DNA of 64,000 nt from Lumbricus rubellus (taxonomy: Eukaryota > Annelida > Clitellata > Crassiclitellata > Lumbricidae). Positions 21,845 through 37,500 of the stretch are shown in pieces. The notes under the pieces were generated by a model that searched no databases, was not told where the DNA came from, and saw nothing but the letters and a program-made list of their open reading frames with translations. Both the position numbers and the translations under genes were made by a program. Within the stretch, counting starts at the first letter, position 1; every line of letters starts with the position of its first letter. The DNA lies in assembly GCA_945859605.1 (NCBI GenBank), contig OX243816.1, positions 42,091,191-42,155,190 of the forward strand. The letters run 5' to 3'.

Positions 21845-22180
21845 AAATTGGCCTGGCGCTGCAATGGAAGGTCTGGCGTCCATGCACTTGCAGGAGCTCC
21901 GCTGTCTCACCTCTGGTGTCCACCGGCGATCTGCTCTCCGATCGGCCGAGCAAGCCGAGCTCTTGGCCTTTTCCTCGCGGACTGCTATAATTCAGCGGCG
22001 CTCTTTCTCAGTGGCTAGCCCTAGAACCTGAAATAGACTCCCAGTTGCGCTCCGGTGGTGCCCAGAGGTCACAACACTCTGTTGCTTTCTCATCTAAAAA
22101 CTGCCATAAAATTATCTTACCGTGTTTGGACTCGGAGCGCTCCTGAGTTGATTACCTTGAAGGTGCGCTATGTAAAACTC
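21845..22180 (+). pseudogene. LINE C-terminal end, decayed
   Basis: The 3' part (TTGGACTCGGAGCGCTCCTG through GGTGCGCTATGTAAAACTC) is the same tail as at 7,950-8,030. The preceding DNA is GC-rich and codes Leu-, Trp- and Pro-rich pieces in broken frames, as in other LINE ends. Confidence 0.5.
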
Positions 22181-22398
22181 AATAATTATCATGATAATAG
22201 TAATAATAATAACAATAATGAAATTAGTATTTTTAAATAGTTAATTTAATTAATTATTATTATTACCATTACATTATTTTTGCTGTTGTTATTATTTGTA
22301 TTATTTACGCCCCGAGGTAGTCTACATAATTGTGATCTCCCAGAGACTTGAACACTAAGTAATAAAATAAAAGCGTCTGGAACGGCGCCTACATGGGT

Positions 22399-22466
22399 CT
22401 ATTCGTCGCTGAAATTCGTTGCAGAAAAAGAACCTCGGAATGCCATTGCATTAAATCGCTGGATTA
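22399..22466 (-). pseudogene. Fragment of LINE C-terminal end (QRFNAMAFRGSF)
   Basis: A fifth copy of the peptide family described at 7.2 kb, cut directly by a long (TTA)n array on its 5' side. Confidence 0.6.
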
Positions 22467-22486
22467 TTATTATTTGTAGTATTATA

Positions 22487-23090
<604 letters not shown>

Positions 23091-23156
23091 AGCAGCATAA
23101 TATGCGAGTGAGTGCACGCCTATTAGCATTTAGTATTTTTTTACTGTTGTCAGACA

Positions 23157-23497
23157 TTAAGAATCGCACGTACGTCCGCATTTTGAGCAGGAGCATTTAT
23201 TGTATTCCATGTACGTGATGCTGTGTTCACCCGTGTAGAGGTCTTTGTTTCCCACATCATAGCACTTAACAATGACCGTCTTCACTTCTCCATCTCCGTC
23301 GCAGCACTCGTACACTCCTGGACCACCAGCGCGCCGATAGTCGAAGTCGATAGTAGCGACTCGCCGATTGGAGCACACGCCATCGCAGATCATTATGTAG
23401 AAGTCATCGATGAGTCGGCAGTTGACTTTCATGTCTCCCAACAATCCCTGCATCGAAGCGGGTTTGAGTGCGCACGCGGTTTGAAGATCCAGGCAAC
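23157..23497 (-). CDS. Gene B, CTCK exon (last exon)
   Basis: The acceptor TTTCCATGCAG precedes base 23,497, phase 1, and the frame runs 113 codons to a TAA. The knot core is CRLIDDFYIMICDGVC, followed by YECC, VIVKC, and KCSCSKC-GRTC at the end. Length and spacing equal gene A, but the first Cys of the C-x-CC group is replaced (YECC against WCYCC in gene A). In VWF-type knots cysteines of this group serve links outside the knot, so dimer bonding may differ. No AATAAA is visible between the stop and the trinucleotide array at 23,090. Confidence 0.8.
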
Positions 23498-26400
23498 CTG
23501 CATGGAAAGACAGAGGACACGTTTAACTATTGACGTTAATAAGGCACCTCTAAGCTGGTGCGAGGATAATTTGGTTCCGGCTTAAAGGTTTCAAATTAGG
23601 CCTACCCCCCGTTTCAGATTACCCCATGGACACTAGATTTGCATCAATCATCGCATGTATTTCACTAAAACAATCAGAAGCATGATCCCGCTTCTTTTTT
23701 GGTCTGAAGATTTTCATCCGTCATCCCACTAAGTGGTTTGTTATCAATATTTTGATCCGAAAATAACAATAACCTCGAAGCCGTTTTTCCATGTAACTTC
23801 AGCGGCGATTAGTATTTTAGTTACAGATGAAAATATTGATAGCAAACCACGAAGTGGGATGACGGATGAAAATCTTCAGCAAAAAACAAGAAACGGGATC
23901 ATTTTTTCTGATTTTTAGTGCAATACGTGCGATGATTGATACAAATTATAGTTTGCAGCAAGGAGGTAATGTTTAAATGTTTAAGGGGGGGGGGGGTAAT
24001 TTGAAACCTTTACACCGGTGTAAAGGTTAGATTTTCATCCGTCATCCAACTTCGTGGTTTGTTAGCAATATTTCAATCTGAACTATAATGACTAAAAAAG
24101 GGTCATCAACTTTTTTGACAGGAGAAATTATATGTTCTCCTGGAAACACACCCCCCCTCCAATCAAATCTTGGCTACGGCCTTGATCGGCAGAAATGTTG
24201 GTCGGCAGAAAAGATGAAAAATTGCGTCAGCGACTCAGCCATTCCGCCCATTCGTCCGCCCAAAATGTCGCGTCCTTCCGTCACTCGGCGGAGCTTGGTT
24301 TCAGTTCTTAGCGGAGGGTTAAAAATAGATTTTTCAGTCCTTCGAGCAGGGCTGACAATGGTTTGGAAACGTTTCCCGGTCTGACTTTGGCGGACGAGCT
24401 GACGCCTTTGGTCCGAACATTTTTCTGACGACCTTTTCTTAGTCATTAAATTTTGTCCAATTTTTTCAAAAATCCTCATTTGTCACCCCTAGTGATGTGA
24501 GCGTGAAATATTTCATTTGAAATATTTCATTTCTGACAGTTTTTTTTGAAATATTTCAACGCCAAAAAAAACGTTTTTTTTACATGTATGTTTTTTTTAC
24601 ATCTCTAGTTGACGATGATAACAAAGATGATGACATGGACGATGATGAATAACAATGAGGAAATCTTGTAACTGACAGATTTTAGCAGTATAATTACTAT
24701 TAATGATGGTTTACTCTGTCTGACTGATAGTACTATAAGTCTTAATACTATTTATGTTTGTGTTCTAAGTTCTATTCTTAGAACTTTTTGTAAAATTTTG
24801 TTTGCCGGATTATTATTGAGTCTAGTTGACATAGTATTTGTGATTTATAATTTGTCTTGTAAAGTCACTAAAGTGTTTCGAATTCTATACAATTGACTGT
24901 GTCCTTGGCTAGCAGAATTTAGCTAAAATCACATTTATTTCATTTATGACAAAACAAGTGATTAATAATAAATGTTAAGCATAACAATGAACAATAACAT
25001 CTAGCCTACTTTATTAGATCAAACTGTAATTTGTGACATTTGGTGAATAAAACATGTTTTTCAACATATAATGTAACTCTCATAAAAGTCATTCTTAAAA
25101 ACAGGTAATTAGAAATAAATTGAGTATCTCGAGAATGGTCATCACTAACACAATAATGCATATAATACAGGGGTGTCAAAGAGCTGGCCCGCGGGCCATT
25201 TCTGGCCTGCCGATGATTTTTTCTGGCCCGCGGAACCTTCCCAAAAGATTACAAAATTAGAGGATAAAAGTTAAAATTTTAAAATTTTACAGTCAGTGCC
25301 AAATATCTTGCAAATCTTCATGGTTTATTGTATGTAAATTATATAGTCTATTAGTAGGCCTATCTTGCTAGAGTATGACTCCATTTTATACATGGATCGA
25401 TAGAAACAAAAGACAAATTGCTACAGGAGCTTCGACACCCTGGCCCGTCACTTGTTAGAAAAACTTCACCCTGGCCCGCCACTTGTTAGAAGATGCTCAC
25501 CCTGGCCCGCCACTAAAAAAGGTTTGACACCCCTGATATAATATGTAATATGAGAAATAAATAAACTGTTATTATGGTTGTAATTAGTTGTAAAATGTAA
25601 AGAAAAAATAATTTGAAATATTTCAAAGAAAACTGAAATATTTCAAATAAAACTGAAATATTTCATTGAAATATTTCAACGCCAAAAAAACATGTTTTTT
25701 TACATCTCTAGTCACCCCTGCATGTAGCTCACGGAAAACGTAATTCCAGCAAAGGTTGACAGGTAAAATCAACCTTATGAACTTTTAGTGGTAGGTAAAT
25801 ATCATTGTCATGTACAACTTACCATTTACCATACATTAAGTGAAGCCTACATTTAAAGATGCAGTTGTTTAAAAATTTCTATCACCATGCAATGTCATTT
25901 GACACCGTAACAAGCTATAGGCAGTTAGCAGCAACTTCTCGTATGGACTTGCTCGGTGGCCAGGACAAATGAAAACTCCAAATCTTTCCAGTAGCAGGCA
26001 CGGAAGTTTAACTTCTACCTTTATCGTTTTAACGACTTGAGCATAAATGGACTGGCAATCGAATGCGGATCGTCGCTAAAGTGCAATGCAAAAGAAATTG
26101 AGTTGGCAAAGATCGAGCAAAATTTCCATTATGTACCTGGCATCGAGTGTGTCGGAATCGTTAAAGTTGATGACTCTGCAATCAGAAATGAAGAAGAAAT
26201 AAATATAACATATTAAGAAAACAGGAACAAATAAACCCATTTGCATTACCCGATTCCCATAGGCTACACTAAGAGCCCACTGAGCCAGGCAAACCATCGA
26301 AATGCTAACAAGAGAGACACCATACTTCATTTTTCACACATTATGGCCTCCGAACAGTCCAGATTTAAATCCTGTCCTCTTTAACATCTTCTTTGTGTAA

Positions 26401-29238
26401 ATAATCAATCAATAATTACTTAACGTTTCTTCACAAAAATATTTAAAAGACTTTTTCATGTTTCAAGTACTTTGTAACAAACCCAAAAGAAAATTGCTGT
26501 TAAAATGAAATTTCGGCAGATGAAGTTTAAATAGGGCCTATTCATATCTACCTATCCGTTCAAAAAGAGAAAACTAAATCATAAAGAAAGGATAACGACG
26601 TGAGCATAGGCCTACATTGCGTGGCAATCTAATGCAGCTCGTAGCTAATGCGCAATACAAAAGAAACAGGGTTGGCAAAGATCGAGGAAATTTTCCATTA
26701 TGTACCTGGCATCGAATGTGTCGGAATCGTTAAAGTTGTTGACTCTGCAATCAGAAACAAAGTGGAGAGAAGTAATTAGAACGTAAGGTGACAAATTATA
26801 GAAATTGAGTTGGCAAAGATAGTGATATTTCCATTGCGTACCTGGCATCGAATGGGTCGGAATCGTTAAAGTTGATGACTCTGCAATCAGAAACGAAAGG
26901 GGAAAAGTAAATGTAACATATTGAAGAAACATTTTTCCTGCGTTTACCGTACGGCGTACTCAGACATCTGGCGTCAAAAGTCATAGGTCATCTCACGCGA
27001 GAAAGAGAGAAAACTAAATGAAAGAGAAGGGATAAGGTCAAGAGAAAGAGAGGAAAGAGAGAAAGAAAGAGAAACGGAGAGATTAAACGTCAGTGAAAGA
27101 ATCCATTGACCAAGTGCAGTGAATTACAGTTTGACGATTGAATTTTTAGCAAGAATTTTAGTTTAGCTGACATCTCAGGAAGTGCCTCGTATGATCAAAT
27201 AGGAAAATCTGAAATGGATTAGATGTTTTACATTTAGACAGCGTATTGAGACACCGCTGTACTGTATTGAAACTGAACTTCACTGAGTGCACTACATCAT
27301 CTCATCTTGAAGCATGCCCTCCTGGGGCGTTGCATGATGCGGCAATAATTTCCATTGTTGCTCATCATTTTCGTAGGTTAAGTATTCCTCGGTTGAGTCG
27401 CCACTCTAACGCGAGTAGATCAGATCCGGACGGGCTGATCATCCCGGCGTTGACTACCTCAGTCATCCGTATTCACTCCATGACCCTGAAGCAGGGGGTT
27501 TGTTTTAGGCTAGCCCATAGCCGGATGTAGTTTAATGTCATACCCAGTTCACAACACATAGCATAAAAATCGTCAGTTTCTATAGGGTGTCTCGATAGGT
27601 CGTGAACGATTTTGAATGCAGACAAAAATATGTTATACACAATATAATGTGGAAAGTTTTATACTGGCGGATAGGTTGTTCAAATGAAAATGTTAATATA
27701 AAAAAATTAGATCACTACCCCACTTAATAAAATTGTAGCGCCAATATCCGTGACGTCATCAAATTCGTGCCAAATAAGCGTCCAGTTAAGCCGAAAACAA
27801 TATTGTACGACCATCATTGTTAATCCACACATAATTAATTAATACAAATTAGCATTTAGTATTTAATAATGTTTCCTTTACTCTTTATTACAGCCTCAAG
27901 TCGATTAGTCATCGAGCAAATAGATTTTTCAGAGATGTCAGAGGTAGGCTAGGCCTATTGATGTCCATGCCATACAAAGCCGACGTTTTAAGGTCGTTTG
28001 GGGTTCGGTATCGGCATAAGCAGTTGCCGCCATAATACTCCAAACATTTTCGATTGGTGACAAATCCGGCGAATTAGGCGACCAGTCTCTCGGTGAGCTG
28101 TAGGCTATCCATTGATATTCTTGTTCAACCATTCGACTGAGGCCTTTGATGTGTGTGCACGTGCACCGTGTTGTTGAAATAATCCTTCGCCGTTATTACG
28201 AAATTTTGTGTGACTGTGCATAGGCTACTGCACTTCGCTGGAATGCGGATTTGACCTCTTTCTCCAGTATCTCATTGATGTAATAAGTCGAAGTGACTGA
28301 AGTTTTATTTGGAATGATATGAGGTTTTGTTAATCCAACTGTTTATGCCGAACCCGAACCCCAGACACTGAACACCTTAAAACGTCGGCTTTGTATGGCA
28401 TGGACATCGATAGGCCTAGCATACCTCTGACAACTCTGAAAAATCTATGTGGCTCGATGACTAATCGACTTGAGGCTGTAATAAAGAGTAAAGGAAACAT
28501 TATTAAATACTAAATGATAATCTGTATTAATTAATTATGTGTGGAATAACAATGAGGGTCGTACAGTATTGTTTGCGGCTTAACTGGACGTTTATTTGGC
28601 ACGAATTTGATGACGTCACGGATATTGGCGCTACAATTTTATTAAGTGAGCTAGTGAGCTAATTTTTTTATATTAACATTTTCATTTGAATAACCTATCC
28701 GCCAGTATAAAACTTTCCACATTATATTGTGTATAACATATATTTATCAGCATTCAAAATCGTTCACGACCTATCGAGACACCCTATATATCTATCAGGA
28801 TTCAGGTATGTTGGAGACTTCAGAGGCAAAGATGTCTCCGTATGTATAATCCACCGAAAACTAAAGCATCAATTCAAATTGAATCAATCATATTAGTCCT
28901 ATAAATCGCCGGCGTGATAGGAATAGCGTCAAACGATGATCGCCTTAGTTTATAGCAATTCGTGAGAGAATCTAGTTCTAAATCATATCCTCAATTAAGC
29001 TTCTCAGCTATAAAACTCACCGTGCACTTTCGTTGGAATGTTGATATCTGTAACAAATAAAAGTTCAGAAATTGTGCTATAGCTCACTCCTTCGGTGTCC
29101 TGGATAGTCATGTTACATATGATATAGAGAGATTCCCTACAAGTCCTCTATGAATATTGTGCACACTCTTGAAACCATTCCAAACAAATCTGGAGAAGTA
29201 GCACAATAATGACATATAATGATTGCTATTCGGAAGCG

Positions 29239-29320
<82 letters not shown>

Positions 29321-29351
29321 CCATCACCATCACCATCACCATCACCATCAC

Positions 29352-29423
<72 letters not shown>

Positions 29424-30350
29424 AATCCTTGAGCTGACAGCCCGTAGGTGCCGACGCCACTCTCTCTGTCTGAGTCTGTCTCGTGTCGTGCTGCCCAGCT
29501 TCAACCGGTCCGGTCAGCAGGTCTGCTCCATACCATAAACATCTTGGAGCAGCTAGACCACCTTGTCTGATTGAAGAGAATATTGGGAGATAGGCATGGA
29601 TCTTGGAGCAGCTAGACCACCTTGTCTGATTGAAGAGAATATTGGGAGATAGGCATGGAGGACAACCTGGGACAATGACCGCATGTGTCCCACACTCTCT
29701 CCTCCGACTCTCTCCACTGGTGTGTTCTGACCGGCCTGTGCGTGTCCGCTCCACATCATGACACCCTGAAGCATCTTGGTCGCTATGTCACTTGTGTCGA
29801 GGTTTTGGCGGATTTCTATGGTCTTGGTCTTTTCCTGCCAGTGTATCGCCACCCATCTGGCAAACCTTCCTCCTTCTGTCGGGGCTTAGGAACGGCACAG
29901 GGACGTTGGTTGTTGGTTCCCTGTGGCGGAGGATGGATGCAGTTTAACGTCATGCCCAGGAAGCAACAGTTCATGCAAAATCTAAATACCACATTTTGCA
30001 AAAAAAATATTTCTGACACTTGTTTTACGAATGCGAACTCGTTCAAACTCTCGTTACACATGCATCAATTATTAGAACATAATCTGAATTTCAGTGGCGG
30101 CGCTAGAGGGGGCTAAGCCTCCTAATTTTGGGGGGGGATGCCCGGTAAGGTAATGGTTAACACGCTGACCAAGAGTGCGAGAGGTAGAAGGTTAGAGCCC
30201 CCGTTGGGCGGATTTGATTTGTAGGTTGCTATTAGTGACATTGTATTTGCAAAGCTGTCTGCTCAGTTGGTAGTTAAGTTTAATTAAGATTACTGCATAA
30301 CTTGTAATTGTAAAGCGCAGTGTGTCTTGCAGGCGTTTCATTAAAGAAAA

Positions 30351-30386
<36 letters not shown>

Positions 30387-33300
30387 ATGGCGCTCAGTAA
30401 AATCGGGGAAAATAAAGTGCAAAACCTTTTGACGACTAAAAACAGTCGTCATTTAAAAAAAAAGAAAAATGGAATATTTTCTTGGGTTTGAGCTCGAATG
30501 ACTAAAAAAGTTCGTCAGATTTTTGGAGGCGAAAGACGGAACATTTCTGGACCAACTTCAGTTCCACCAAAACTGAAATCCTGGCGCCGCAACTGCTGAA
30601 TCTCCGTTCCAGTTCAAAAGACCCAACCAATTTAGTCAACCAACCGTGTCCACAGCTGCAGAATAGATCGATAAACAAGTCGGTGATGATGAGTCTGCCT
30701 TCGGTGGAGTTGAAGATTAACTGGAACTCATTTTCAGGCAGTTTCAGTTGCGTGGTGAACTCCGTGGACACATCGTTCATTTTAAGGTAGTCGTCGAATA
30801 ACTGTTCGACAGAAAATACTTTTTTAAACAGGCAGCGAGTTGAATCAACAAGAATAGACTCAGAAAGGTCATTGAAGGTGATTATTGTGAGACAGAGAGA
30901 TGTTATACGTGGCAACTATTTACAAATTTTAAACGTGCTCTAAACAGTAGATAGCATGTGATGAAACGGAAGTAGCCTACAGAAGCATTCAATATTAGGC
31001 CTTTGTCTACCGTTTACCGTGCGCCGCAAATCAGATTTAACATTCATGTATCGGAATCAATCAACGAATTGATGACGACCACGAGGCCAATTGAGACAAA
31101 TTATAATGAACACATATTTATCGAAGATCATAAATGAATTTTACGACGAGACATATTGAACAATGAAGTTAATCAGCAACCGATGATTTCTTCCATCCAA
31201 GACGAAAGCTCTATTTGGGATTTTGAAAAACAAAAGTTGTTTTTCATTGCATTTACACTGCAACATCTGGGATGACGCTTCAGATCCGATAGCACTTAAT
31301 AATGAGCTTATGCCACTCGTAAATCATCGATAAGAACCTAAGATATAAGTAATCGGAGTTCACGACTCAAAGACCAAAGTAATAACCCAGTCTTAACGAA
31401 CCCATGTTTTCTCCACTTTCTCCTCGATTTCCAGTTTAACCTGCTTTGAATGCGTCGTTTTGAAACCGATCGAGTTGATTTTCCATGTTCCGTTGCAATT
31501 CTTTAAGATGAAGCTCAAGGTGAATATCTGGTCTTCCTGTGCCATTATCATCAACCCGTTATCTTCACTGTATCTCAGAGCTTCCCACGATCCAGGATAC
31601 GGTGTTCCATCGTCACTTTTCATGATAATTTCAAACGAATCCGGGTATGTTTTATAATCAACAAGTAGACCTTTGTCGCACGGTACGAAAGTCGTTGTTT
31701 CTTGAAGGCAAATAAAAGCAAACAACAATAATATTGCACTGTGTGGTCTAGGAAAAAACATTTGAAAATGCATAAGATGCTTTATATACATATATTTATA
31801 TATATATATATATATATATGAATACTAGCTGTACCCGGCCACGCGTTGCTGTGGCAGAAAAGACCGTCCTCTGCCTCCAACCCTCCCCTCCCCTTTTCCC
31901 TCCCCTTCCCTTCCCTTCCCTCCCTTCTCCCCTCCCCTCTCCCTCCTCTCCCCTCTCCTCTCCCTCCCCTCCCCCTCTCCCTCCTACTCCCCCTCCCCTC
32001 CCCTCCTCTTCCCACTCCCCTCCCCTCCCCTCCCCACTCCCCTCTCCCTTCCAGTCCAATTCCCCTCCCTCTCTCTGCCTCCCTGCATCCCTCCCTTCTC
32101 CATCCTTCCCCTCCCTCCCTGCCTCCTTCGTCCCGCTCCTTCCTTCTTTCCTTCCTCACACCGCTCCTTCCCGACAGCAACATATGCGCTATCGCGACTT
32201 TTGTGCGACTTTACAACGTGATTTCGCGAAAGCGTTTCCGAAATGTGGCAACCTTGATCATCTCGCGACTTTTGAGCGACTTTACAACGTAATTCCGGGA
32301 CAAAGCGTTTCGGAAATCTGACAACCCTGCGGTTTTGTTAAATTTGCAAATGGCGGTAGAACGGAATGCAAACTTCACTTTTTGTAAAAAAGATTGCATT
32401 TTTCGGAAAAAAGCATCAAAGAACACGGTCCTATTGGAATGGAATTTTTTGTTAAATTTTCAAAACAATCTGTGCGTAACTTTTCGAGAACACGGGGAAC
32501 AAACTATTGGAAAGTTTCATTTTTATTTATATAGATGTATATTATATATGTATGTTATTATATCCAGTTTGGTAATTCGTAACAATACGCGCGATCAGCG
32601 AAGCGGAAGTTCAAAACATTTGGAGGACACACTATAAAAAATTGATTTAATTTCCACACCCGTCTTGTAAGCTGTCGTTTCTGGAGGCAAAGAAGACACT
32701 GCAATCGAAAAGAAAACATCGAATGAAAGTTATGAAATCCAATGACTTTTATGGTAGCGATTGCTTCCTGCACAAAGCGTCCGTTGATCCTAAGACTAAT
32801 CACCTCAAGAGATATAAGCAATTGTAATCAGCTGGAGAAGTCTGATCGAAATGCATTATCTCAGGGATTGGGTAAGTTCAGCGAGATGAGTCTTAAGTGA
32901 TAGGCAACGCTGTTATTTAAATATTCATTAAAACTTTCATTTAGAAAGGCAGCTAATTGTTTGCTCTCCCAGCCATCTCTATAAACATAGCTTGTTTGTA
33001 GGTGCACTTGTTACAGTGACCCTTCAAGCGCGCTACTCAGAGGCGCTCTTGACTACAGCGCAGACACTGCATGCATAGGAGTTTCACACCGAAGCGCTGA
33101 GCAATTGCGAGTGAAGGACTTGCCCAAGGTCTCTACGCGGCGAATTGAGGTGGATTTGAACTTGCAACCCTCCGGCTGCAAAGCAACGAACATATCCACT
33201 ACACCACCGCGTCCCACTAATACAGTGGTCTTAGGAGCAGGCGTAAACAAGGATCTTAACAAAACTCTTGCGATTACCTTGGTCCGTGATTTTCGCTCAT

Positions 33301-34459
33301 TCCCTCCCGGCTGAGGGAACGAGAGTTCCAAGTACGTTCCAATAGGGAAAACAGAACTCAGCCAACCATTTTTAATTGAAATAAATCCTGTTAGCATAGA
33401 TACCTTCATACCTTTGCTTTCCGTACCTGGCATGGAATGTGTCGGAAATGTCAAGGTCGACATCTCTGTAAACAGAATAAAAAGAATTGGAAAAGTAAGC
33501 TTATCACAGGGTAAAAGAAATCATGACATAATCCCATACACGTTAGACATCACACACAGCGACAAATAGGCTACACATGCACACAATCTCAAAACATAAC
33601 ATGCTTGACATTTATAATAGACCTCTACTTGATACTTCTTCGTTAAATACCTGCTGCACTGCAAAGAGAAAAAAATCACTTTTGCATAGGTATAATTTTA
33701 GTCAACCAACCGTTTGTACAGTTGCAGAATAATTCTATGAACAAGTCGTTGATGTTGATTTGACCACCGGCAGCTTCGAAGACTAACTGGAAATCCTTTC
33801 CAGCGACAGTCTTTCTGACCACAATGCTCACCGTATTCATTTCAGAGCTGTCATCGAATGTCTGTGCGAAAGGAAAATAGTAAAATATCTAAAGCTGAAT
33901 AAAACAATTCGAAGCAACACCAGCAACATCTTAGTTCGATCATTGACAGCGACCTGGTGAGCGAATCGTCCGCTGAATCAACAATGAAAAACGATTTTCT
34001 AAACGACGGAAGATAGTATCGAGGTCATGAAACAGAACTTTAAAAGATCACGCAAATTGCACAATTATTGTTGGAATAAGAACAATAAACGAGATGACGA
34101 CGCAGAATATGACGATCGAATAAACTAGGACAGCAAGAGAGACATGACAACAGAAAAAAGAGAAATGCTACATTTTGACGAAATAAACCGACTTGAGTGG
34201 TTAAGTAGCCACACATAGGCCTATAACATAGCAATCTTCAATTCTTCATATTCTTGCCGCATCTCCTGCAATGCCACCCGTAACTACATGTACCTTAGAT
34301 TCCTAGATCTCTTTCCACTCCAGTTAAAGTCGTTCTACCTTTGTTGAATTTCATCCCTGATATATAGAACCACTCAAGCGTTTCTAAATTATTCCTCTAA
34401 TTCTAAACAAAACCTCTAATTCTAAACAAAACCGGCAATATAGGCCCAAGTGCCCCTGC

Positions 34460-34520
<61 letters not shown>

Positions 34521-37500
34521 CTCTCTCGATCCCTGTGGTCGTCACACAACCGAACTCTTTATCACTTGACATTTCAGAACAACTCCTGCAACTCAGTGCC
34601 ACGCTCTTTAATAAGACGATATAGCTTGCAATTGGCTTCTTAGTAGCAGTTTAGGAATTCAGAAAACGTGTGCCATAACGATAGCAAGGAAACCAGAAAA
34701 TGATGCAGAGTTAACGAACCAATGTGTAGTTCTTAATATTTTCGGCTTCCAGTTGAACCTGCTTTACAAATAGCGTTCTCAAATTGATGGTCAAAAGTTT
34801 CCAGTTGTCGGAGCAGATGTCAAGCAAGGTGAAATTCATGACGAATAGCTCGTCTTCACGAGCATTAGTGTTCCATCCGTCATCGACGCTGTCTCTGAGT
34901 GTCTGTATTGCGTCAGCATGTATCACTCCATCGTCGCTTTTCATCGTCATTTTAAACGATTTATTGTAAGTATTGTAGTCAATAGGAAGAAGACTGCTGT
35001 CGCACGGTTTGTTAGTCGTTGATTCTGGTAGGTAAATATATGCAAGTATCAATTTTGAACTTAATCATTGAATGCTCATTTTCCACTTACATCACGGTAA
35101 CGCATCTCGCATCTCAGTATTCCCATTAAAGAGGCGCTACACAAAATTCATTCATTGAATGAATAAAGCTCATCGCACCTTTCGATGCGTCGATTAGGGA
35201 GCAGACCGAGAACCGACCCAGTATAGCCATGGCGACAGAACTAAAGTAAAAATACTTTCTTACTCATCGATAACATGCAGGACCGGCACAGAAACGTTTG
35301 TTGGTTCCCTGTGGCGGAGGATGGATGCAGTTTAACGTCGTGCCAAGGACAACTAGCCAGTATATATGTACGTGAACACAATTCCATTCGCAATTAGTCA
35401 ACCAGAATTCAACACGTTGAGAAGACGAATAAAGCGAAAAATATAACCATCTAATTTCCATACCTTTGTTTTTGTGAGTTATCGTTGCTGCGGGCAAAGA
35501 AGTCGCTGTAATCAAAAGCAATAAAACATCGAATCAAATCTCTTGACTACGATAGAACCAACAGCGTTGCGCGATGATCGCTTCGACAGAAATATGATAA
35601 TTTGTTAGAGAAGTCAGGTCGCAATGCATCATCTCAGGGATATAACAATTCTCATAACGGTTGGTAGGTAAGCTGAAAGAGATGAGTCGTACGTGATAGT
35701 CAAGGGGCCATCAACTTCGATGTGCCGGGCTTAGGACCGGCACAGGGAAATTGATGGTCCCCCGTGGCGGAGGATGGATGCAGTTTAACGTCATGCCCAG
35801 GACAAGATAGGCAAACCATACACAACTTTAATTCCATTCAATAAAACTTTCATCTAAAATAATAGACAGCTGTTTGCTCGAAAACTACCCTCTCTGGCCC
35901 GAAGCAGTATTATTATTTTCACACCTCAGCAAAACTAGAAAATTAGTGCAAACGACTCGCGTGGTCTTTCTCGGTGACTAGGAACGAACCATGATTCGTT
36001 TCGCTGGGCCGCCGCAGAGCCACCCGTGGTGACTACCTTGTCCCTCTTTCTAGTACCACTACCATGTAACGAAGATCATTCTCAATTTATCAGTGGTGGG
36101 TCTACCTATGAGGAAGGGCCATGCACCCTGCGGCTCTACGCTCGTGCAATATTGCAGAAATTGAGTTGACAAGGATAGAGTCATATTTCCTTTGTGTACC
36201 TGGCATCGAGTGTGTCGGAGTCGTTGAAGTTGATGACTCTGCAATCAGAAACGACAGAAGTAAAAGGAAATTAAGTTTAAAAAATGAACAAATAAACATT
36301 TTATTACCTAACTTAGATGCAAATAAATGTATACAGATCTATCTAAATATGTTGTTTTGTATTTGACTGGTTATATAGCGCTTCTACTGACAAGAGGCTA
36401 TTCCAGAGACTTGGTACTGTGGCGGATATGGCTTGGAATCTTGCAGAACTTGAGATAGGTTGTGAAACAGGCGGATGATCGGGTATAGTGCGTTGGCTGG
36501 ATGGAGAAGAGCTCGCGAAGATGTCTAGGCTGAGAACATTGCAGGGAGTAATCGGTTAGCAAGATGACTTTGATGTATTTCCCTGGGATCAGATTATTAT
36601 CGGTGTCATATTCCACTTTCGAAGTTTAAACCGGTTTAATACAGCATATTTCTTTGTGAATTTCTCAACTATGGTTGTCGCAAAAGATAGGCGGCAGAAA
36701 TTTCAGCGTTAAGCATTATTTTGAGCCAAGAATAAGAACTCGCTATATTGGCTTAAAAGTTATCGCAGCCGCTCATGTGTAGCTAAAGATTAACTTTGAT
36801 CTCATCTTTAACCTATCAGATGAATAATTATTGCATACATGTATAACAGTTGCGAACTGTGGCAATGTACTGTTGACGTTTTGCTGCTTGTCATAATTGA
36901 TGAAAATTTTCCTGAGTATACGTCAGAATGGCATTGCTTATTAAAAAAAGTGCAATCATATAAACACCAATTAAGCACTAGTCTAGCTTCTGATCCAGAC
37001 ACATTAATTTAGTCAACCAACCGTGTGTACTGCAGTTGCAGAGTAACTCGATTGACAAGTCGTCGATGTGGAGTAGGCCACCGGCGGCTTCGAACTCTAA
37101 CTGGAAAGCATTTCCAACAACACTCTTCCCGACTGCTTTGTCCACTCGGTTCATTTCAGTATTGAATATCTGATCAAACGAAACAGTAAGAAGAAATTAT
37201 CAATCAATCAATCAATTTTTTATTGGTCCGTAAGTATCAAGTTACATAAAGCATTACAAGTATGGTATCAAAAATCAATCAGGTAATAATCAAAGTGACA
37301 ACTAATTAGATAACGCAAATTACATAAACCCTGGGTCTATGGATTGGAAATATTTACAGGAATATATAAGAAGAGATTATTTAAACCCAATGGTTATAGG
37401 ATTGAGTTATACCAGAATGCAAAGAGAACTCTAAAGAACAGAATTCGGACACAAATGGAGACTCAGAAGGGAGGGTATCCCGATAAGTAGGGCCCCCAAA

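Noticed and set aside
26076..26984. Minus-strand frames such as VINFNDSDTLDARYIME as protein-coding exons
   Set aside because: The same DNA in the frame SSTLTIPTHSMP is bounded by splice sites in the right phase; the longer frames run through intron sequence.
31782..32321. Pro/Ser-rich or Gly/Glu/Arg-rich proteins
   Set aside because: They arise from a pyrimidine-rich low-complexity tract within an interspersed repeat.
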